Part shown: in pieces, positions 54,435 to 63,977 of the stretch
Position numbering within the stretch: the first letter of the stretch is position 1
Layout of the letters: each line of letters begins with the position of its first letter
Origin: Candidatus Altimarinota bacterium
GTDB lineage: Bacteria > Patescibacteriota > Gracilibacteria > BD1-5 > UBA6164
DNA: 64,000 bases
Assembly (NCBI GenBank): GCA_027019405.1
Contig: JALUWO010000386.1
Location: 85,894 to 149,893, forward strand
Reading direction: 5' to 3'
Notes under the pieces: model-generated
What the model was told of the DNA's origin: nothing
Seen by the model: the letters and a program-made list of their open reading frames with translations, nothing else
The model's database searches: none
Position numbers and translations under genes: made by a program

Positions 54435-55514
54435 TTAAATCTCTCATCTTCCTGCAGCTTCCAATTTTGCTTGTTGATCAGCAACAGCTAAAGCATCAAT
54501 AATTGGTTTTAATTTTCAAGCCATAATACCTGGTAAACCTGAAAAATTTTGACCTATTCTATGATCAGTTACTCTGTCTTGAGGAAAATTATAAGTTCTT
54601 ATTTTTTCAGATCTATCTCATGAACCTACTTGAGCAAGTCTTGCTTCTCATAATTCTTTTTGTCTTTTTTCTTCTTCATAAGCATAAATTCTAGATCTCA
54701 ATATTTGCCATGCTTTTTCTCTATTTTTATGTTGACTTCTTCAATCCTGACAAAAAACCATTATACCTGTTGGATTATGTATCAATTGAACAGCAGAATC
54801 TGTTTTATTAACATGTTGTCATCAAGCTCAAGATGCTCTACAAAAATTCATTTCAACATCAGATTCATTTATTTCTATATCTAAATCATCAACTTCAGGC
54901 ATTATTGCAACAGTTATTGCTGAAGTATGAACTCTTCATTTACTTTCTGTTTCAGGAATTCTTTGAACTCTATGAACTCAAGATTCATATTTAAACCTAG
55001 AATATGCTCATTCTCATTTTACTTCAAAAATCATTTCTTTAACTCATCATCCTTCAGTTAATGTTTGTTCAGTTATTTCTGTTTTAAATCCTTCCTCTCC
55101 AGCAAAAGTTATATAAGCTCTTGCAAGTTCTCAAGCAAATAAAGCTGCTTCATCTCATCCTGTTCAAGCCCTTATTTCAACAATAATATTTTTCTCATCA
55201 TTTGGATCTTTTGGTAATAAAGCCAAAGTAAGTTTTTCTTCAAAATCAGGAATCTTTATTTCTAATTCTTTTATTTCTTCTTTCAACATTTCTCTCATTT
55301 CTTCATCTTTTTCTTCATCAAGCATTTGTTTATTTTCAATCAATGCTTCATTTAATTTTTTATATTCTTTATATAAATCTACTGCCTCAGAAATTTGTTT
55401 TTTTCTTGAACTAACTTCTCTTACTTTTTTTTGATCTTTAAAAATATCAGGATCAGATAATTTCTTTTCTAAATTATCATATTCATCAACCAATGTATCT
55501 AAATTAAACTTCAT
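54435..55514 (-). CDS. prfA: Peptide chain release factor RF1
   Basis: 359 residues. N-terminal helical domain; codon-recognition region [20 protein letters not shown], where PET occupies the tripeptide position of RF1 (PxT type, not the SPF of RF2); the catalytic loop [20 protein letters not shown] with GGQ near residue 226; and [21 protein letters not shown]1 ends translation at UAA and UAG. This matches the window, where every gene stops at TAA or TAG and UGA is Gly. RF2 must be absent for UGA to be reassigned; that cannot be seen here. Confidence 0.96.
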
Positions 55515-55555
55515 TTTTTTATAATTAAAAATATTTTCTAAAAATTTTATAAAAG

Positions 55556-55583
55556 ATTATAGTAAAAAAGATAAATTTTACAA
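55556..55583 (-). promoter_or_regulatory. prfA promoter
   Basis: On the minus strand TTGTAA, 16-bp spacer, TATAAT, about 41 bp before the ATG. Confidence 0.7.
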
Positions 55584-55590
55584 GATAAAT

Positions 55591-55623
55591 AAAACAGAAG
55601 TTATTAAAAACTTCTGTTTTATA
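55591..55623 (-). terminator. obg terminator
   Basis: AAAACAGAAGTT / AACTTCTGTTTT stem; T-run on the minus strand. Overlaps the obg stop. Confidence 0.85.
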
Positions 55624-56983
55624 AATTATATCTCAATTTATCAAGTGGAATATCTTTTCAAGCAATTTCAACAATTGGAGAAAACTCAGCTTCATCTTCA
55701 CTTCATTCAAAAAAGAAGCTATTATCTATATTTTGTCATTTTGTTATTTTTTCAAGTTCAGGTTCAATAAGTCTAATTACTCACATTTTATCTAATACAT
55801 CATATACCCTCATAACTGCTTCTTTATTTGTAAAATCAGTCATTCTAATAATTTGTTCTAATCTTTCTCAACTAGCTTTAAATTTCATATCTCATAAGTA
55901 TTCTACTTCTATTCTTCTTGGATCAGTATTTTCTTTCAAATCATAAACAATTAAATCTCAAGAATTTTCTATTTCAGGTAAATCATCTTCTATTTTAGTA
56001 GTATAAGTATCAATTAAATAATCAATTAATTCATCAATTCATTCTCTTGTAGCTGAAGAAATTAAAAATACTTTTTTTGAAGGATATTTTACTTTAAACT
56101 CATCTAAAATAAATTTTTTCATTTCACTATCAAGTAAATCAGCTTTTGAAAAAACAATAATTTCTTCTTTATTTTTTAATAAATCTGAAAAAACTTCAAG
56201 TTCATGTCTTATATCAATATAATCTTGAAATATTTTATCAAGTCTAGATAAATCAAGTAAATGCAATAAAACTCAAGTTCTTTCTATATGTTTTAAAAAT
56301 TCTATTCATAATCCTTTTCCTTCACTTGCTCAAGGAATTAAACCTGGAACATCTTCTAGAACTAATGATTTTCATTTATGATCCAAAACTCATAAATTTG
56401 GAGTCAAAGTAGTAAAAGGATAATCTCATACTTTTGGTTTTACATTTGTTACATTTCAAATAAAAGTTGATTTACCAGCACTAGGAACTCATATAATTCA
56501 TATATCAGCAACAAGTTTTAATTCAAGTTTTAAATCCCTTTCTTCACATACATCTCAAAGTTCTGCAAATGCAGGAGCTTGTCTTGTAGAAGAACAAAAA
56601 TGAGCATTTCAAAAACCTCATTTTCATCATTTAGCTATTAAAAGCTTTTGATTATTTTTACTTAAATCTGCTATTATTTCTCAACTATTAGCATCTTTTA
56701 TAATTGTTCAAACTGGAACTTTTAAAATTAAATCAGGAGCATTTGCTCATGCACAAGTATTTGTTCAACCTTTTTCTCAGCTTTCAGCTTTCAATACTTT
56801 TTTATGTCTATATTCTGACAAAGTATTTAAATTTGTTGTAGTTTGTAAAAATACATCTCATCATTTTCCACCATTTCATCCCCAAGGTCATCATTTTGGA
56901 ATATATTTTTCTCTTCTCCATGATATTAAACCATCTCATCATTTTCATGAAATAACTTTTATTTCAACTTCATCTATAAACAT
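55619..56983 (-). CDS. obg: GTPase Obg/CgtA
   Basis: 454 residues. Glycine-rich Obg fold: VISGKGGDGLISWRREKYIP, GGPWGGNGGKGGDVFL, and IAKGGKGGFGNAHFCSSTRQ. G domain with GIIGVPSAGKSTFIGNVTNV near 160-180, DVPGLIPGASEGKGLGIEFL, FSKADLLD and SSATREG, then a C-terminal OCT-type domain. Involved in 50S maturation. An extreme test of the code: in the Obg fold up to two of every three glycines are UGA, including double TGA-TGA. Confidence 0.97.
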
Positions 56984-57045
56984 TTTTCTAATTTATTTAA
57001 ATAATTTTTTATTTATTTTATATATTTTTATTTTTTTGTAAAAAA

Positions 57046-57083
57046 ATAGTTCTTAGTTTAAATATAATACTAAGAACTAATTT
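57046..57083 (-). terminator. Terminator of the tRNA cluster
   Basis: TAGTTCTTAG / CTAAGAACTA inverted repeat with a 13-base loop and a T-run on the minus strand, just downstream of the three minus-strand tRNAs. Confidence 0.75.
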
Positions 57084-57093
57084 TATTTTTTTA

Positions 57094-57168
57094 TGGTGTC
57101 AGTGGGTGGATTTGAACCACCGACCACAGGGATATGAATCCTGGGCTCTACCCCTGAGCTACACTGAC
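57094..57168 (-). tRNA. tRNA with CAT anticodon (elongator Met or Ile2)
   Basis: 75 nt including encoded CCA. Acceptor GTCAGTG / CACTGAC pairs fully, TA at 8-9, D-arm GCTC...GAGC, anticodon loop TTCATAT, T-arm GGTTCAAATCC. The fully paired acceptor and lack of three G-C pairs in the anticodon stem exclude the initiator. CAT could be elongator Met, or Ile2 if C34 is lysidinylated. Confidence 0.85.
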
Positions 57169-57238
57169 AAGTAGAGTTTTTATTAAAAAATGCAGTAGTA
57201 CAAAGAAAGATCTAAATACCCTGCACATCATTTTTATT

Positions 57239-57313
57239 TGGTTGCGGAGATTGGAATTGAACCAATGATCTTCGGGTTATGAGCCCGACGAGATACCACT
57301 TCTCCACTCCGCG
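57239..57313 (-). tRNA. Initiator tRNA-fMet (CAT)
   Basis: 75 nt with encoded CCA. Acceptor CGCGGAG / CTCCGCA has the initiator C1-A72 mismatch, and the anticodon stem has GGG / CCC (CGGGCTCATAACCCG). Both are hallmarks of tRNA-fMet. Confidence 0.93.
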
Positions 57314-57324
57314 ATAGAAAAAAA

Positions 57325-57399
57325 TGGTACGGCTACGGAGAATCGAACTCCGGTTGCGTGGATGAAAACCACGAGTCCTAACCACTAGACGATAGCCGC
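57325..57399 (-). tRNA. tRNA-Glu (TTC)
   Basis: 75 nt with encoded CCA. Acceptor GCGGCTA / TAGCCGT (G1-U72 wobble), anticodon loop TTTTCAT in a GTGG / CCAC stem, T-arm with GTTCGATTC. Confidence 0.93.
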
Positions 57400-57436
57400 A
57401 CATATTTTCAACTTACATTACTTTGTAAGCTCAGGC

Positions 57437-57463
57437 ATTATATTTATTATTTTAAATAGTCAA
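57437..57463 (-). promoter_or_regulatory. tRNA cluster promoter
   Basis: On the minus strand TTGACT, 15-bp spacer, TATAAT, then GCCTGAGC. About 38 bp before the first tRNA. The GCCTG after the -10 echoes rpsT and tig. Confidence 0.75.
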
Positions 57464-57501
57464 ATTTTTTTTTACTTTTTTATAAAAACTTTTTTTAAAA
57501 C

Positions 57502-57529
57502 TTGATAAGTTAAATAAAATTAATAGAAT
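57502..57529 (+). promoter_or_regulatory. Promoter of the membrane-tethered HTH gene
   Basis: TTGATA, 16-bp spacer, TAGAAT, 29 bp before the ATG. Confidence 0.55.
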
Positions 57530-57558
57530 TTAATAGCTTATATTATATAAAATATTTT

Positions 57559-58152
57559 ATGTATAATTATACAAGACAGGAGGCTGCTGATAAATTAAAT
57601 ATATCTACAAGAAGTATTGATAGATATATAAAAGCATGAAAAATTAGAGCAAAAAAAATATGAAAAATAGTTTATGTTAATGAAAGTGATATAAATATAT
57701 TATCATGAGAAACTCCAAATAAACAAAAAATTATTATAAAACAAGAACAAATCAACTCACAACAAACAACTGAAAATACAGTTAATAATGAAGAAAAAGC
57801 AGTAATTAAAAAAAATGATTATGATAAAATTGCTGCTAGCTTTGAAAAAGTATTTTCTTGATTAAGAAATGAAATACAAAAAAAAGATGATACAATTCAA
57901 AATCTTTCAGTTAAATTATGAAGAATGGAAGAAATAGTAAAAAATTCTGTTAATTTAATTGATTATAAAAAATCTCAATTTTTACTTGAAGAATCAAAAA
58001 ATTATCTAAATAAAGAAGTTGAAAGCCTAAAAGAAGAAAAAGAAAAAATTGATAAAGAATTAAAATATGAAAAAACAACAAATAAATTATTAATATTTTT
58101 TTTAATAATATTATTAATAGTTGCATGATTAATCTGGTTTTATAAAATATAG
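57559..58152 (+). CDS. Membrane-tethered helix-turn-helix protein (197 aa)
   Basis: N-terminal excisionase/MerR-type HTH: YTRQEAADKLNISTRSIDRY then IKAGKIRAKKIGKIVYVNES (residues 3-45), with the wing ending at the Val-Tyr-Val strand. A Gln/Asn-rich linker (55-80) and a coiled-coil region (95-170) follow. A single C-terminal membrane helix LLIFFLIILLIVAGLIWFYK ends the protein; the stop is TAG. This is a tail-anchored DNA-binding protein. Possible roles: coupling DNA to the membrane (RodZ-like topology, reversed content), or a membrane-released regulator. No close family known to me. Confidence 0.8.
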
Positions 58153-58179
58153 TAACTAATTTTTAGTTAATTTTCTTAT

Positions 58180-58254
58180 GTTCCTATAGTTCAATGGATA
58201 GAATAAACCCCTCCTAAGGGTTAGATGCTGGTTCAATTCCAGCTGGGAATACCA
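58180..58254 (+). tRNA. tRNA-Arg (CCT)
   Basis: 75 nt with encoded CCA. Acceptor GTTCCTA / TGGGAAT (G1-U72 and U6-G67 wobble), anticodon loop CTCCTAA in AACCC / GGGTT, T-arm GCTGGTTCAATTCCAGC. Confidence 0.92.
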
Positions 58255-58281
58255 TTTATTTTAATAAAAAATATAAAAAAC

Positions 58282-59337
58282 ATGAAACAAGAAAAACAAA
58301 ATAGTAATTTAATGTATATTATAGTAATAATATTGTTAATATTAATCTGAGTATGTGGATATTTCTTATGAAAAAATAGTAACAATACTACAAATAATAC
58401 TCAAACTAATACAAATAATACAAAAAAAATAGAATCTGTATTAGTTTATGATGATGCTAGATGTACTGATTGTAATACAAATGCAATAATTGATAAACTA
58501 AAAGAAATACCTGAATTAACAAATGCAAAATTTATTATAAAAGATTATAAAAAAGATTCTGAAGTAAAAACTTTTTTAGATAAAAATAAAATACCATCTT
58601 TACCTTTATTTATATTTAATACAAATAATATTGATCCAAAATTAAATCAATATTTAAATAAAATACCTGATAGTAATAAATATTTCTTATTATGATGAAG
58701 TTTTGATCCAATAGCATATGATAAACTAGAAAAAAGAAAAGAAATTCCTAAAAAACTAGATGTATATACAATGTGATTTTGTCCATTTTGAGAAATTGCT
58801 TTAAAAGCTTTACCTCAAATAAAAGATACATTTAAAAATGATGATATAAAATTAAATATACATTATATTGCTAGTAAAACTTGAACTTGAAATACTGCAG
58901 AAAATTTTCAATCTCTTCATTGAGTATCTGAAGCTCAAGAAGATATAAGACAATTATGTATAAAGAAAAATTATTGAATTAATAAACTTATAAATTATTT
59001 AGTTGAAAGATATAAAAATGCAGATAACTATGGTAGAATTACTGATAAACCAGAAAGTGCCATGAAAACTGTAGGTATTGATACAAATAAAATAGAAAAA
59101 TGTATAAACTCATGAGAATGAGCAAAACTTCTAGAAGAAGATATAAAATCAGCTCAAGAATTATGAATAAATGCAAGCCCTACTTGGTTAGCAAATAATA
59201 AATTTAAATTTGGTGGAATAAAAGCACAAAATATTCAATCTCAATTTTGTTCTCATAATCCAGACTTAAAATGATGTAAAACAAAAATAAAAGAAGCAAC
59301 AACTAATGTATGAGCAACTCCTGCTTGTTGAAAATAA
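58282..59337 (+). CDS. Membrane-anchored thioredoxin-fold protein (DsbA/GILT-like)
   Basis: 351 residues. Signal anchor NLMYIIVIILLILIGVCGYF, an Asn/Thr linker, then two thioredoxin-like units. The first has C61-x-x-C64 (DDARCTDCNTNA), a potential redox pair. The second begins LDVYTMGFCPFGEIALKALP, where C167 is followed by PFG, so only one Cys of the usual CxxC remains. It then has a C-terminal active region GINASPTWLANNKFKFGGIK with the cis-Pro neighbourhood, and additional cysteines near the end (FCSHNPDLKGC, TPACGK). Similar proteins catalyse or assist disulfide formation outside the cytoplasm, consistent with the Cys-rich surface proteins here. Sits directly after tRNA-Arg. Confidence 0.75.
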
Positions 59338-59372
59338 TAAAAAAATCACAATTATGTGATTTTTTTTATTTT
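59338..59372. terminator. Bidirectional terminator before era
   Basis: AAAAATCACA / TGTGATTTTT with T-runs on both strands; overlaps the era stop. Confidence 0.88.
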
Positions 59373-60283
59373 AATAATTTTTTTACAAAATTTTCATTTT
59401 TTCTCCAATTTTTATTCACTTTAACTCTTAATGCTAAAAAAACTTTTTTTCAAAAAATATCTTCTAATTCAATTCTAGCTTCTTTTCAAATTTTTGTAAT
59501 TAAAGAACCATTTTTTCATATAATAATGTATTTCTGACTATCAGTATCTGTATAAATATAGGCAACTATTTTTAATAAATCTTTTCAATCTTTTTGTTTT
59601 TCTAAATCCTGAATTTCCTCAACTCATACATATACACTATGTGGTAATTCATCTTTTGTATGTAAAAATACTTTTTCCCTAATAACCTCTGATATTCTAA
59701 AATACATATCTTGTTTTGTATAAATATCTTCTGGAAACATTAAAGGTCATACTTTTAAATAGCTTTTAATTTTATTAATTAAATTATCAAATCATTTTTT
59801 AGTTGTTGATGATATTTTTACTACATTATTATTTTCTGGAATATTAATTTTTGGTTTTAAATCTACTTTTGTGTAAACTTTTATGATAGGTACTTTTATT
59901 TGAGAAATAAGTTTTTTTATAAAATCTTCCTCTTTCCCTCACTCTCTTGATGAATCAATAAAATATAAAATTAAATCTGATTCTTTCAATGTATTTATTG
60001 CTACATTATTTATTTCTTCATTAAATAATTTATTTGATTCATGTATTCAAGGAGTATCATAAAAAATAATTTGAGAATCTTGATCATTATAAATTGCTAA
60101 CACTTTCTTTCTTGTTGTTTGAGGAATATTTGAAGTTATAGATATTTTCTCTCAAAGTAGAGAATTAATAAAGGTAGATTTTCATGCATTTGGCCTTCAT
60201 ATAATAGAAACATATCATACTTTCTTCTCTTTTGTTAAATCAGAAGTTTTTGATAAAATATCATCTAAATTTAATTCTTTCAT
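59366..60283 (-). CDS. era: GTPase Era
   Basis: 305 residues. G1 [20 protein letters not shown] near 27-46, [18 protein letters not shown] (Era G2), FYDTPGIHESNK (G3), TKVDL (G4), ISSTTKKG (G5), then the KH domain: [20 protein letters not shown] and [20 protein letters not shown]. Era binds 16S rRNA and aids 30S maturation. Start codon ATG at 60283 gives a short 20-residue leader before the G domain, slightly longer than in E. coli. Confidence 0.97.
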
Positions 60284-60357
60284 TGTCTTTTTTATATTTT
60301 ATGTAATAATTTTCATAAATTTACTATTTTTTTCTTATTTGTAAAGCAAAAATACTT

Positions 60358-60410
60358 TTGACAAAAATAACTTTTTTTATAAAATAGCTTGGACTTTTTT
60401 TAAAAGTCCA
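60358..60410 (+). promoter_or_regulatory. rpsF promoter and leader hairpin
   Basis: TTGACA, 16-bp spacer, TAAAAT at 60380-60385, then a leader stem GGACTTTT / AAAAGTCC (60391-60409). The hairpin could be a target for S6/S18 feedback; I do not see the CCG element of the known S6:S18 motif. Confidence 0.6.
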
Positions 60411-60464
60411 TTTTATATCCTTCTTTTTATTTATAAATAAAAAGATAGTAACCCAAAGGAAACT

Positions 60465-60752
60465 ATGGCAAATTATGAACTTATGGTTATAATAAACCCT
60501 AGCTTATCAGAAGAAGAAAGAAATAATTCTATTGATAATCTTAAATCTATATTAGAAAAATACTCTGCAAAAATAACAAAAGAAGATGTTTGGGCAGAAA
60601 AAAAATTAGCATATAAAATTAATAGATCAGAAACTGGTTATTATATTTTATTTGAATTAGAATTAAACTGAACAAATATTAAAGAAATATCTAAAGAAAC
60701 AAATCTTGATAGAAATATTTGGAGATATATGTATACAAGAAAAGAATCTTAA
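60465..60752 (+). CDS. rpsF: Ribosomal protein bS6
   Basis: 95 residues. MANYELMVIINPSLSEEERN and WAEKKLAYKINRSETGYYIL, then FELELNGTNIKEISKETNLD, as in S6. S6 pairs with S18 on the 30S platform. The start is preceded by AAAGGA, one of the few Shine-Dalgarno-like sequences in the window. Order rpsF-ssb-rpsR is conserved. Confidence 0.96.
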
Positions 60753-60788
60753 AAATAATTTGAATTTAATATATAAAAACTATAAATA

Positions 60789-61172
60789 ATGAGAACAGTT
60801 AATAAAGTTATACTTATTGGTAATATTACTAGAGATCCATCTGTAAAAACAACTGAAAATGGTAAAAAAATTGCTATGTTTACAATAGCTACAAATAGAT
60901 ATTTTAAAAATTCTGAATGAGAAAATAAATCTGAAGCAGAATTCCATAATTGTGTTGCTTGGTGAACTCTAGCTGAAAGAGTAGAATCATTCTTAAAAAA
61001 ATGAAAACTTGTATATGCTGAAGGTAGATTAAAAACTAGAATCATTGAAAAAGAAGATTGAACAAAAATATATAAAACTGAAATTGTTGTATCAAATTTA
61101 ATCTTTTTAAATAAAAAATCTGATTTTGAAACATCAGATGAACTAGATAATATAGAAGATGATATTTTCTAA
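60789..61172 (+). CDS. ssb: Single-stranded DNA-binding protein
   Basis: 127 residues. OB fold: VNKVILIGNITRDPSVKTTE, FTIATNRYFKNSEGENKSEA, EFHNCVAWGTLAERVESFLK and KLVYAEGRLKTRIIEKEDG. The C-terminal tip is DNIEDDIF, an acidic tail ending in Phe that recruits partners. The Gly/Pro-rich linker of longer SSBs is nearly absent. Confidence 0.96.
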
Positions 61173-61205
61173 ATTATAAATTTAACTCAATAAAAAATTA
61201 ATATT

Positions 61206-61424
61206 ATGGCTAAAAAAGTATGTCCACTTGATGGAGAAAACATTGATTACAAAAATGTTGAACTATTAAAAAAATATATAACTAAATTTGGTAAAATAGT
61301 TCCTAGATATTACTCATGAGTAAGTCTAAGAAATCAAAAAAAATTAGCAAAAGCAATAAAACAAGCAAGAATTATGGCTTTATTACCTTTTGTTAAAAGC
61401 TTTGATCCAAATCATGAAGGATAA
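61206..61424 (+). CDS. rpsR: Ribosomal protein bS18
   Basis: 72 residues. CPLDGENIDYKNVELLKKYI, TKFGKIVPRYYSGVSLRNQK and QARIMALLPF are typical for S18. Binds with S6 to the platform. Last gene of the rpsF-ssb-rpsR operon, followed by a strong terminator. Confidence 0.96.
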
Positions 61425-61427
61425 AAA

Positions 61428-61466
61428 TAAAAAAATCTTAACTAGAAACTAGTTAAGATTTTTTTA
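61428..61466. terminator. Terminator of rpsF-ssb-rpsR
   Basis: AAATCTTAACTAG / CTAGTTAAGATTT with 3-base loop and T-run; A-run on the other side allows use by the convergent small gene. Confidence 0.9.
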
Positions 61467-61640
61467 TTTTTCATCAAAATTAACAATTTTCTCTATTTCT
61501 GTTTTATTCTTATCCATAATATACTCTATCTCTTTAGGATTATTATTTTCTTCTTTTTTCTTTTCTTTTAAAGATTCTAAAAATTCTTTTTCTTCTTTCA
61601 TAAATTTTATTCCATCAAAATCTCAAATTCAAGAACACAT
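61464..61640 (-). CDS. Hypothetical 58-residue protein
   Basis: Short, highly charged: MCSGIGDFDGIKFMKEEKEF, a Lys/Glu helix, and IEKIVNFDEK. Visible only with UGA=Gly (three UGA glycines at the start). Convergent with rpsR, sharing its terminator. Codon pattern (EEKEFLESLKEKKKEE) resembles the small charged proteins elsewhere here. No function known; may not be real. Confidence 0.5.
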
Positions 61641-61761
61641 ATTTCATTATTATTAAAAAATAAATAGGTTTAAAAATATTAAGAAAAAATTTATTTATGT
61701 CAAAAATACTTAAAAATTAAATATAAGTATTGATTTATTTTTGTCAAAAACCTTAAAAAAC

Positions 61762-61789
61762 TTGTTTTTTTAAGTTTTATTCATATAAT
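61762..61789 (+). promoter_or_regulatory. typA promoter with C-rich discriminator
   Basis: TTGTTT, 16-bp spacer, TATAAT, then CCCCCAG. The spacer and -10 (AGTTTTATTCATATAAT) duplicate the rplA promoter. Confidence 0.8.
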
Positions 61790-61823
61790 CCCCCAGTATT
61801 TTAAAATTTTATAAAGAAAAAAG

Positions 61824-63626
61824 ATGGCATATAGAAATATTGCAATTATTGCCCATGTTGATCATGGTAAAACTACATTAGTAGATGAATTATTAAAAGC
61901 TGATGACAATTTTGATACAAGAGTAGGTATTGAAGAAAGAGCAATGGATAGTAATGCTCAAGAACAAGAAAGATGAATAACTATATATTCAAAAAATACA
62001 GGTATTACATATAAAGGAAATAAAATTAATATTGTTGATACTCCTTGACATGCTGATTTTGGTTCTGAAGTAGAAAGAGTACTTAGAACTGTTGATAGTG
62101 TAGCATTAGTAGTTGATGCTTATGAAGGACCTATGCCTCAAACTAAATTTGTTTTAAAAAAATCACTTGAATTATGATTACATCCTATTATAGTTATAAA
62201 CAAAATGGATAAACCAACAGCTAGAGCTGAATGGGTAGTAGATCAATTATTTGATTTATTTGTTCAATTATGAGCAACTGATGAACAATTAGAACATTTA
62301 AATGAACCTATTTATGCAATTGCAAGAGATGGAAAAGCATGGACAGATGAAAATCCAGAACAAAAAGATATAACTCCTTTATTGGATTATGTTTTGGAAA
62401 AAGTTCCTGAAGCACCAAATGATTCAGAAAAACCATTAAAAATGCAAGTTGCAAATCTTGGTTATGATAATTTTCTTTGAAGACTTGGTATTGGTAGAAT
62501 ATATGAATGAACAATAAAAGTTGGTCAAGATGTCTTTGTTATAGATAACCAGTGAAAAGAAAGAAAAGCAAAAATAACAAAAATTCTTACAAATGAATGA
62601 TTAGAAAAAAAAGAAGCTAATGAAGCTTTTGCCTGAGATATTGTTACAATTGCATGAATTTCAGATATATTTGTTTGAGAAACAATTTCATGAGTAAGTT
62701 GAGCTGACCCTATGCCAGCTATAACAATTGATGAACCTACATTAAAAATGGAATTTTTAGTAAATAATTCACCATTTGCTGGTAGAGAATGAGAATTTGT
62801 AACATCAAGACAAATAAGAGATAGACTTGAAAAAGAATTAGAAACAAATGTATGATTAAAAATAGATTTTAATTCTGGTGATAACTATGAAGTAGCAGGT
62901 AGATGAGAACTTCACTTATCTGTACTTATAGAAACAATGAGAAGAGAATGATTTGAACTTCAAGTATGAGCTCCAGTTGTAATAATGCATGAAGAAAATG
63001 GTAAAAAAATGGAACCAATAGAAAATGTTTCAATATCTTTACCAACTTGAATGGAATGATCTGTTATTGCTGAATTATGAAAAAGAAAATGAATAATGTC
63101 TAATATGTATGAAGAAAATTGAATAACTAATTTAGAATTTTCTGTTCCAACTAGATGATTATTATGATTTAAATCATTATTTACAACTCTTACAAAAGGT
63201 GAAGGTTTATTATCAAGCTCATTTGATAAATATGAAGAATATAAAGGTCCAATAGAAAAAAGAGATGTATGATCAATGATTTCAATGGAAAATGGTAAAG
63301 CTATGGCTTACTCATTATTTAATCTTCAAGAAAGAGGTACTATATTTATAGAACCAACAACAGAAGTATATGAATGAATGATTGTATGAGAATCTAATAA
63401 AGGTCAAGATTTAACTGTTAATGTTACTAAAAATAAAAAATTAACAAATGTAAGAGCTTCTGGTACAGATGAAGCATTAAAACTTACTCCACCAAAAATA
63501 ATGACATTAGAAGAAGCAATTGACTATATTGGTAATGATGAATATGTAGAAATTACACCAGAAAATATAAGATTAAGAAAAAAATACTTAACTGAAACTG
63601 AAAGAAAAAGAAATAAGAAAGGTTAA
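61824..63626 (+). CDS. typA: GTP-binding protein TypA/BipA
   Basis: 600 residues, normal size. G1 [16 protein letters not shown] at 9-24, switch [27 protein letters not shown], then domain II, EF-G-like domains III/V and the BipA-specific C-terminal domain ([30 protein letters not shown] [15 protein letters not shown]). A ribosome-associated GTPase involved in assembly and stress adaptation. The motif glycines of the P-loop use GGT while others are UGA. Own promoter and terminator. Confidence 0.97.
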
Positions 63627-63630
63627 TATA

Positions 63631-63662
63631 TAAAAAAGCATACTATTGAAGTATGTTTTTTT
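63631..63662 (+). terminator. typA terminator
   Basis: AAAAAGCATACT / AGTATGTTTTTT stem-loop right after the stop. Confidence 0.85.
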
Positions 63663-63696
63663 ATATATTATCAAGATATATCAAAAACTAAACACA

Positions 63697-63733
63697 AAAA
63701 AGACCTCTAATTAATAAAGATTAGAGGTCTTTT
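63697..63733 (-). terminator. Terminator of the right-hand tRNA cluster
   Basis: AAAAAGACCTCTAAT / ATTAGAGGTCTTTTT palindrome; T-run on both strands, just downstream of minus-strand tRNA-Val. Confidence 0.85.
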
Positions 63734-63745
63734 TGATTATATATA

Positions 63746-63822
63746 TGGTGGGTGATATAGGATTCGAACCTATGACCCCCTGCTTGTAAGGCAGATGCTC
63801 TCGCCAACTGAGCTAATCACCC
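63746..63822 (-). tRNA. tRNA-Val (TAC)
   Basis: 77 nt with encoded CCA. Acceptor GGGTGAT / ATCACCC, D-arm GCTC...GAGC, anticodon loop CTTACAA, T-arm with GGTTCGAATCC. Confidence 0.94.
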
Positions 63823-63901
63823 TTTGTTTTTTTAATATATAACATAGATATAAAATATATTCATATTTTAATGCTATGTAACTTTTGTTATCAAAACTTA
63901 A

Positions 63902-63977
63902 TGGTACACGAGACAGGGCTCGAACCTGTGACCTTCGCCTTAGAAGGGCGCTGCTCTTCCAACTGAGCTACTCGTGC
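63902..63977 (-). tRNA. tRNA-Arg (TCT)
   Basis: 76 nt with encoded CCA. Acceptor GCACGAG / CTCGTGT (G1-U72), anticodon loop CTTCTAA in CGCC / GGCG, T-arm ACAGGTTCGAGCCCTGT. Its promoter must lie beyond the right edge. Confidence 0.94.

Noticed and set aside
57094..57168. Assigning the CAT tRNA definitely as tRNA-Ile2
   Set aside because: Anticodon alone cannot separate elongator Met from lysidine-modified Ile; left open.
57212..57403. Minus-strand frame of 63 codons across the tRNA cluster
   Set aside because: It overlaps tRNA-fMet and tRNA-Glu completely; the conserved tRNA structures explain the sequence.
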